Source of the DNA: Alviniconcha marisindica
Lineage: Eukaryota; Mollusca; Gastropoda; Provannidae
Length of the DNA: 64,000 nucleotides
Direction of reading: 5' to 3'
NCBI GenBank assembly: GCA_018857735.1
Contig: JABMCL010003464.1
Span: 212,501-276,500 of the forward strand
The notes under the pieces are model-generated. The model had not been told where the DNA came from and made no database searches. It was given only the letters and a program-made list of their open reading frames with translations. Every line of letters starts with the position of its first letter. Within the stretch, counting starts at the first letter, position 1. Both the position numbers and the translations under genes were made by a program. Positions 56,560 through 64,000 of this stretch are shown piece after piece.

Positions 56560-57300
56560 AGAACGTAAGCCAGGTGTTTTATTTCTGCTGTTCGAACACA
56601 ACACCCGACACAAGGCCGTAGTTCCGTCCCATCGCCTTCGGCCCGGCCATTCGCTGTGTCAACTGCGTCAATGCAAGGCGCGCCGGCGTCAAATTCAACT
56701 GCCCTAGGGACCGGCGACTTCTGGCCAGCAAAGTATGCCATGCCGATTTGTGGACCGAGGACAGAAGCGGTGATGATGATGTAGAGCTTCATGTCCCCGA
56801 ATGTCGGTTGACATATTAGGGACAAACTGTGGCCAATGCATAAGCATGGTTCAAAGTTGCTTTACGTCCACAGAAACCGTAAGGCTCATTAGGACGGAAA
56901 GCCCAGGACGGCCACCTCGACTCTCACGCAGCTCCTGAACTCTGACGGAAGCGGTGTTTTTCTGCCAGTGTAAATATTCTCGACGTTACCCACCCACCCA
57001 CAGCGCTGTGTCCACATTAGTAAACATGGTGCTTAACGTCCACGAACGTACGCTTTCAAGGACGGGAGGGGGTGGAGGGGGAAGGAGAGTTATACCTATC
57101 GCTACACTGTCACCACGAATGATTCGCATTAAGATGGCAGCGATGAGACCATTAATGTTCAGTAGGAAGAGATGGAAAGTCCAAGACAGGTCACAAACCC
57201 ACCTTTTTGAAGAGAAAGGAAGCCTGAAGCGGATCGACGAGGTCCTTCCGCTTACCGCCAACGCCTTACCACTAGGCCAAACCGGCTCACAAAATCCACA
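56560..57300 (-). repeat. Two adjacent SINE-like repeats in minus orientation
   Basis: 56760-56940 matches the reverse complement of 4230-4400. 57020-57115 matches the reverse complement of 2229-2290 and the GGACGTTAAGCACC tail. The far end (57225-57295), on the minus strand, reads GCCGGTTTGGCCTAGTGGTA and ends near GATCCGCTTC, resembling the A and B boxes of a degenerate tRNA, as expected for the head of a tRNA-derived SINE. Confidence 0.65.
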
Positions 57301-58489
57301 TTAGTCTCCCTCCTCCTCATTTCAAGTACAGGTCTCCTAGCACCTTCACCACTGATCGTTTCCCTCGTCTCTCTCCACCTAACTCTCCCGGTGTGTTATC
57401 GACCACCATGCCCCTGTCCCCCCTCCTCTCAGGTACTGTAACCGTCTCTCAATACCTTCACCACTGAACGTAATTCCTTCCTCCACATTACTCTTTTCCT
57501 GTACCCCTGAAACACTGTGGCCCCCTTCCTCCTCAAGTATGGGTCCCCCCCCCCCCCCCCCAGGAAGACACTTCCGAGTTATCGTAAAGCAGAACCACAG
57601 TGGAAGAGCCTAACAACAACGACCAAAAAGCAGGGCGCATAAAAGGATGAAGGTTTTGCACTAAGAATTTACAAACACATGGGGATGGGGGCTAAAGACA
57701 GCAAGCCAGTAACTGAAGGAGCCGATGAGATGGAGACTAACAGAGACAGCAAGACAGACAGAGCAAGGCCAGAGGAGTAAGTAAGCAATTTGGTGTTTTA
57801 CGCCCAGTCAACCACGGCCAGAGGAGAGGGGCAAAAAGTGGGCATAGGAAAGACTAGCAGATGGCATTGTTTTGTTGTTTGGGTCAACTTACAACCCCCC
57901 CCCCCTTTTTATTTTATTTTTACAGTCACATCCCCTACATACACAGAGCAACAACAACAACAAAAAAAGCCGCAAGCGGACGTGCGGCAAAGGCCGACAC
58001 CTCAGAGTGCGAGGGAGAAGGGCTCAATTGGCCGTCGGTTAGAGTGGTTGCATGCACTGATCCTTTGATGTGGAATGGGATCACTTCCAACCCTTCTTCC
58101 TAAGCAATAGGTAGCGTGGAACGCTGCAGTGAACGGTGAAAGGAGCTAGCTGCAGCCCCCTTCCCAATTCAGCAGTCCTGAGGTAACCCCGTGCGGCAAA
58201 CTCCAAGCACTGGTTTACATCCTTCCTCCAACTCCAATGATTAAGCTATAGGTCTCGGAAAACTGTCAGCTCATGGACAATTTTTCGCTGGTGCTCAAAT
58301 GGCAGTACGTATGTAACACAGAACCCAAATTATACCAGGCGTTTCTTTTATAACCGCCCACGTTGCTTACGCCAGCAGAAATAAAACCAGACTAGTTTGA
58401 ATCAAGACTACTTTTCTTCTTCTTCTTCTTTTTCCAGCTGGGGCGGGCGCGCCTCGTGTTTACGTGCGTGCTTGGAGAGTTGGACGTTA

Positions 58490-59106
58490 AGCCCGTTCTT
58501 AATTGGGCGAATGTTTCTTCGCGAACCTAGTGGGAAGTATTCGGCGAACCTATTTGGTTCTTAATTGGGCCAACTTTTCTTCGCGAACCTAGTTGGAAGT
58601 ATTCGTCGAAGCTATATTCGGGGTCCAAAAAGCTTCGCTCAACATGTTCTGGGAACATTCGCCCTATTCGACGATCATTGCCTCTGACTGGCTGAGAGCA
58701 GAGCTCTCCTGTGGATGAAGAAAAAATAAAAATGGATGACGGTGTCGCTAGCTTCTTCACTCGCTTCGGAGGGAATTTGTTTATTTGTTGACTTGTGGGA
58801 GGCGCAGCCTTGTCTCAGAGACCCAGAATGAGATAGTAGTTAGTTGAATTACCCTGTGAGGGATAATTAAAATATATTGACTTGACTTTAGCCTACATTT
58901 TTTATCATGCTGTCTGCTGCGCGTCTGCCGCAAGTTCGGGCCGAAGCTTGCATCTCATTACAAGCCAGTTGAGAACGAAGCAAAGTTTGGACTGTCCGAA
59001 CCATATTCGGCGAACTAAAAGTTCAACAACAAAAAAAGAATCATAGTTCGTCGAAGTGTCCGAAGTATGTTCGGCGAACAAACATTCGCCCAGTTAAGAA
59101 CGGGCT
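58490..59106. mobile_element. 617-bp MITE with TTA target-site duplication
   Basis: Left end AGCCCGTTCTTAATTGGGCG AATGTTT and right end, reverse complemented, AGCCCGTTCTTAACTGGGCG AATGTTT agree over about 36 bases with few mismatches. Both ends are flanked by TTA (58487-58489 and 59107-59109). The left inverted repeat is partly duplicated internally at about 58557-58600. There is no transposase frame. A three-base TTA duplication suggests PIF/Harbinger mobilisation (inference). It inserted next to a GGACG(TTA)AGC sequence resembling the SINE tail. Confidence 0.85.
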
Positions 59107-60088
59107 TTACGTTGCTTCCATAGTCTTATCAGTACTCAAACCTTTTGGACGGCGCTGACTGCGTTGGTGGACAGCTGCCTGCCCCTTCAGTGGCGTAACC
59201 AATTCTGGCAGAGTTTGGACAAGGTGTCGGAAAGCGATGCTCGGAGTGTGCCCGTGCGGTTGACTCGACACCTCTCAGTTTCAGGGAACGCTAATGTGTG
59301 CACTCCACTTCATAATATCTGGTCCTGACGCCCACGTTTCAGACGAGAGCGGAAACGCCGGCACCAGGACTGCTTTCTAATGACACTCTCGAATCTATCT
59401 CCACAACGCCTCTTACTTACAGTTCTGCACCCTCCACACGCAAAACAAAAACTCAGTTATAAGCACATAACGCTTCGCTGGTACTAGATTCTGTCGTACA
59501 GTTGTGACTGGTAGACTGCCAGATGGATGAACCGATTTAATCTTATGGATTCACTGATTAGTTCAATGACTTTTTATTAAATGAAAGCTCGAGTCAGCTG
59601 ATTCGGTTTTTTGCCCTTTGGTGTAGACCCCAAAACGTACCCAGAGGGTTCGGGCTGTCAGTCACCCTGGCAGCTTCAGCCAATCAAAACGTCACAAATA
59701 ATGTCCGCACAAAGAGCCCGAACACTGGTTGTCACGTAGACGTCACACTCACAAGCTTCAGGCATAACAGCCAAGCGAAAGGCCGCTGGATTCACAACGA
59801 TCTCTACAAAACTGATGATATGACTAGTATGTATCCGCTACAATCAAACGAGGCGAGTTATAGTCATTTCAACGCTGGATTCATCGCGCATTCCAGCGGT
59901 CGCCACAGTACCACACGGCGGCCAAATCAAAAACTTGTGAGAAAGCAACCATGAGAGGCGGGGCTTAAGCTCATTACGAAACCCTCTACCCAAACAAAGC
60001 AGCAGATTGTCAGTTCGGGAGGCACCGATCGCCATACCTCAAACTACGAACACTGCAAACGTCATCGGATTCGTATGACCGGGTTTAT

Positions 60089-60208
60089 AACTCAACTAGG
60101 CTGCCATCTGATGATGCGTGTGGTGTATCGTGTAGATAGACATCTCCTAACTCAACTAGGCTGCCATCTGATGATGCGTGTGGTGTATCGTGTAGATAGA
60201 CATCTCCT
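60089..60208. repeat. Exact 60-bp tandem duplication
   Basis: ACTCAACTAGGCTGCCATCT begins two consecutive 60-base copies without visible differences, so the duplication is recent or an assembly artefact. Confidence 0.9.
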
Positions 60209-63200
60209 ATCTTGAACCACGTCCCCCCAAACAACACTGTGGTTACATCTGGCCTGTCCTGTTCATAGTAAAGATTTCCCCCTGAAACGAGTCTTTGTTC
60301 ATAGTCCTCTTCTATACTTCTTCATGATGTTTCCATAGCAGCAACTGCCCCCACACGGAGTGGTTTATCAGGCACATGGCACAGCCCCAGATAGTTCAGC
60401 CTGCTCACACTTCCGTCGTCATTCCGTCTTCGTTCATTGCAGGACCGACAGAAACACCCAAGCAACGCCATTATCAGTCAGACAGCTCCAGTCCATGCTT
60501 CATACAACTGGGTCATGACCACTCACATGATAAACGTCTAGGCTGTAATAACATTATACACGACAGGAAGTCTATAGTACATTTCTGACCAATCTGCCTC
60601 ACTGAGGGGTGACAAAATCACCCAAACAGTATATCAGTCAGACAGTTCCAGAGCACAACTTGGTCGTCGGGAATGACCAGTCGCCTCCACAATTAAACAT
60701 TCCAGTGGAGTTGAAAACAAATGACTGATCATTTTCATTGTCTGGATCATGTTACGGTGGAACCCGACAACTTACAAACTACCTGTCTCTCCTATGTGGG
60801 TCATGCTTTCATGAAAACAAACGAACCAAATCACGTTCACTGTCAGTCTGGATCACGGTACAATGAAATTTAAAATGAACCAATAACTTTCATCGTGGCA
60901 TAATGTGATCTGAAATTGATGTCCACTCACCTTCACACACAAACAAGATGAATACAATAAAGGCAAATCTTACAAAATGTCCATCAGCAGTGGCCGGGTT
61001 AGTCAGCACTGGGTTACTACCTAGTCAGGGAGACTGGAATTGCAAATCTTCAACCACCACCAGCATTCTGACTGTCCAGAAGTTCTACGATTCACGATCG
61101 TAAACAACATGTCATCTGGGTAATGGATTCCACAAAGGACACAACGGAGAAAGATCAACAAAGACACACAAACATCAAAGTGTCACAAATCAAAAAAACT
61201 GAGAAACATCAAAACGGCGCCAATCAAAACTAAACAGAAACATCAAACTGCCTCAAATAAAAAATAATGAAGTTTCTTTGTTTTGTTTTTAAGAAGAAGA
61301 GGAAGTTTGAGAGAAACAAAATTGTTGAACATCTTTCAAGTCTCTACCAGCCCTGGCTCCCTAAGCTAGCGCTGAACACTCGCTCCTTGGGTGCCTCCCA
61401 GTAGACCCTGAACAACAATAATAATTGCAGAAACATTACACCAACTACCCCTCCCCCACCCCCATCTGCAAAGGGGTGCCAAACGGTTCAAGTGAGGTGT
61501 GGTTGAACCATCGCCAGGGCTGGAGAGGCTGTACATGCAGTCACACACCCCACCAGCAAAGAAAAAGAAAAGAAAAAGGGGGGGGGGGGGGGGGGGCAGA
61601 GAATTGGGGGAATGAACACCTTGCTTTTGCGTCATTCATGAGTTAAAAGAGTCCCAAAACGAAGCCTTGTTTTGCTGTGACTGATCCGTATTCGTTTCAG
61701 GGTATCTCTTTCCGCTTTAAGTGCGTGATTAGCTTCGACAGAAATAGCCAGAGCCATAACTGATTTGGAGCTTCACAGAAACTAAACCTGTCGACGCAAA
61801 AATTTAATGGCTCTTATTATTACAATGGGTGTTTATAGCACTGACAACGTTCAAACTCAATGTTCTTTGTATCATATTCAGCAAAACGTCTGTGTGTAGG
61901 TGCTGCCTGGGAGTATTAGCTGAAATCTGATTACGTGTCCTATGCTTTCCCCTCCCCCTCTCTGGGCATGCGAGCGCACACGTGTGTGCCAAATTGCTTG
62001 CATGCGTGCCCATCAGCAAACGAGAGTTGGTTTCTTTACACCAAAGTGTAAACCGATAAGATGTACGCTTAGGTGATGACCACACTGGTGGTCACACTCC
62101 GAGCATCGCATTCCGGCACCTTCCCCCAAGGAAGGATGTCGTACACCAGTGCTTGGAGTTTGAGTGGTGGTGTGTGTCGGTTTGGGGTGGGGGGGGGGGT
62201 GCTAAAAGTTCAAAACCTACAAAGGCAAGACAGCAACAACAGTTTTTTCTTTCATTTCACACAAGATTCATGTCAGAAATGGAAACGGCGCCCAAGAGGC
62301 CAGCTGGTACAGTTCACCCCCGTTAGGCCAGGGAATCAATGGCCGACAGCGCCAATTCCACACCCGTAAACACAGGCAGGGTGGACGTGGGGAAGGCCAA
62401 ACAAAGTAATCCCCCCCCTGTTCAGCACTTCATTCAAGGGTATGCATGTGCAAAGGAAAAAGCAGTAATTCACTAACTCGCTGTTGACACCTCTACCCCT
62501 TGCACCCACTTCGGGCTAAGTGAACGACTGGACTTGGTCTTTCATTTGTGGTCAGCCCCCCCCCCCCCCCCAGTAAGTCCGCAAAAGGGAAGTAAACGAC
62601 TGATCTTGACCTCTCGGTTGCGTCAACACCCCTTCCCCCCACCCCCTAACCAGTCTGGAGTAAGCGAGCAACGGGGAAGTCAACGACCAGACTTGTCTTT
62701 TCACTTCATGGTCAGCCCCGGCCCCGTTTTTTGGGTGGGTGGGTGGGGGTGGCGTCCCCCATTCCCCACACACTTTATGGTCAGCCCCCCCCCCCTCCCT
62801 TCCCACACACACACACACAGACTTCATGGTCAGGTTCCCCATCACCACCCACAAAATCGACCGAAAGCCAGCAAGTTCAGCACATACATGTACTTTGGTT
62901 GCAGCAGAAGTAAAGATAGTATGCAGGTAAAGGAAAGCCTCAGGCAAGTTCGTCTTGGTCCGAGGACTGTGCAAGGACTCGGGCCATTCAACAACCAAAC
63001 CCACCCGTATCCACTTTACTGTCACTAGTATCATGGAAGGAGTTCAGCGTCTTACAACACTAAACTACCTTCAGGTTGTACTGATCCTGAATCAGGAGGC
63101 GCCGTTCAAAAGAACTGTGCGGCTCCCAAAGTCTGAGGAAATGACACAGCGAGTGATCCATTTGTCATGTACCGCTACATTTATTTAGCGATTATGAACC

Positions 63201-63852
63201 GATCCACTAAGCTTTACAAGTGTCCACTGTAAGAGTGAGAAGACAGACAAACAAAACTCAAAGACGGAGACAACAGATAAAAACAAAGGAAGGAAGGAAG
63301 GAAAGAAAAACAAAACAGAAAGAAAAGGTGACAGATCGAGTCAATGTCCATTCGTCCCAATAACGACAGTCTTGGGGGTGGGGGATTAACAGCAACACGG
63401 AGAGAAATGCGGAGGGGAGTGGGGAGCGGGGGGGGGGGGGGGGGGGATCGGATCGGTGAACTGGCCGTTCAATTAAGGTTGCCTGCCGAAAGCATCATCA
63501 CAAACCCGGCGCTACTCCTTGATCTCAACTGTACACAGTCGTATGCCCGGCTCGATGGAAACCAGCAGCCCCGTTCTCCGATCCGACGTGAATACGGCCT
63601 GAAGTGATGATGGGAATATCTTGCCCGGACTTATCTTTCAAGATAGCCGGTGGCAGGGGAGGGAGGGGGGGAGGCAAGAGAGTGGTACGAGCTCCTGCAT
63701 GTTCTCCCACATGGCAAGGGAAGGCAAAAATGCACTTTTTCTATATATTTTTTATTATAAAATAACATGGAACAAACGGCCAACTGCTCATCTTATCGAC
63801 ATTCTCGATTTTTTTCCTGTGCTTTGAAGGGGAAGTTGGAATGTGCGCGCCT

Positions 63853-63872
63853 CTCTCTCTCTCTCTCTCTCT
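63853..63872. repeat. (CT)n microsatellite
   Basis: Short pure CT run near the right end. From 61600 to 64000 I see only simple C/G/CT tracts and no supported gene. Confidence 0.85.
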
Positions 63873-64000
63873 TGGGGTGGGGGTTCGAGTAGAAATATTC
63901 ATCCACAACGATGAAGGAAAATCAGCCTGCCATTGCGCAGCACAATTCAGTCTAAGACTTCAGACCGCTGAAACTAAGGAGTGTTGCTGGTTGCAGCTTG

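Larger units (their letters stand above)
52580..64000. other. Upstream CLK intron and/or 5' region without recognised exons
   Basis: The first visible CLK exon (52463-52579) begins mid-codon after a good acceptor, so an upstream exon with the glycine loop must exist. I searched the minus strand here for the GEGTFGKV motif and for plausible exons and found none. Contents seen are (CA)n at 52699-52746 and 54664-54702, the TGTAAGGACC cluster at 53975-54540, SINE-like copies at 56560-57300, a MITE at 58490-59106, an exact 60-base duplication at 60089-60208, and several poly-C/G tracts. The gene's N-terminal exons and promoter probably lie beyond 64000. Confidence 0.55.

Noticed and set aside
57225..57295. 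Second tRNA gene
   Set aside because: Only A- and B-box-like pieces are present; the stems do not pair well and it is embedded in a SINE-like repeat.

Overview
The window is animal nuclear DNA: genes split by many short, well-formed GT-AG introns, abundant (TG/CA)n and (GA)n microsatellites, long G/C homopolymers, dozens of minisatellites and decayed transposons. The protein sequences are clearly metazoan. The repeat flavour (short SINE-like elements ending in GGACGTTAAGCACC or GTTAAAATCC, and fragments of CR1/L2-type LINEs) fits a mollusc, probably a marine gastropod, but that placement is inference.

Three protein genes and one tRNA gene are supported. (1) 77-2864 (+) holds the last three exons of a small protein that resembles the ciliary microtubule-inner-protein family of C20orf85/CIMIP1; its 5' end lies before base 1. 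(2) 3732-3803 (-) is an intact tRNA-Glu(CTC). (3) 4140-23255 (+) is a complete 14-exon gene for NMD3, the nuclear export adaptor of the 60S ribosomal subunit; it carries one apparent 1-nt frameshift in exon 13. (4) 32105-52579 (-) is the catalytic C-terminal part of a CLK/Doa (LAMMER) dual-specificity kinase, which phosphorylates SR splicing factors. Its glycine-loop and N-terminal exons were not found and must lie beyond base 64000, or in the 11.4 kb after 52579 where I could not see them. NMD3 and CLK are convergent, separated by about 8.8 kb of transposon-rich DNA.

The most striking feature is the 3' half of the CLK gene. The last two kinase-domain exons are both duplicated: 43332-43419 (A) and 42044-42134 (B) encode alternative versions of the 'GRLDWD...AGRYVR' segment, and 36625-38916 (A') and 32105-32314 (B') encode alternative versions of the final helices ending in 'RHPFF'. 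A and B have lengths that leave remainder 1 on division by 3, so exactly one must be used to keep frame. A' adds a roughly 720-residue disordered tail with basic clusters and two TQTP motifs; B' ends after about 25 residues. The gene can therefore encode up to four kinase C-lobes and two very different C-terminal tails.

NMD3 introns are unusually rich in minisatellites, several of which grew out of recognisable sequence: a decayed duplicate of exon 8 (35-bp unit), an array carrying copies of the exon-9 splice acceptor (about 65-bp unit), an array nucleated in a piggyBac-like transposase (29 bp), and a 1.5-kb array (36 bp) whose every unit carries a splice-acceptor-like TTTCAG. Mobile remnants include a CR1/L2-like LINE, a piggyBac-like element, two copies of an unnamed coiled-coil transposon-like gene, and several MITE-like inverted-repeat elements, including a 617-bp one with a TTA target duplication.
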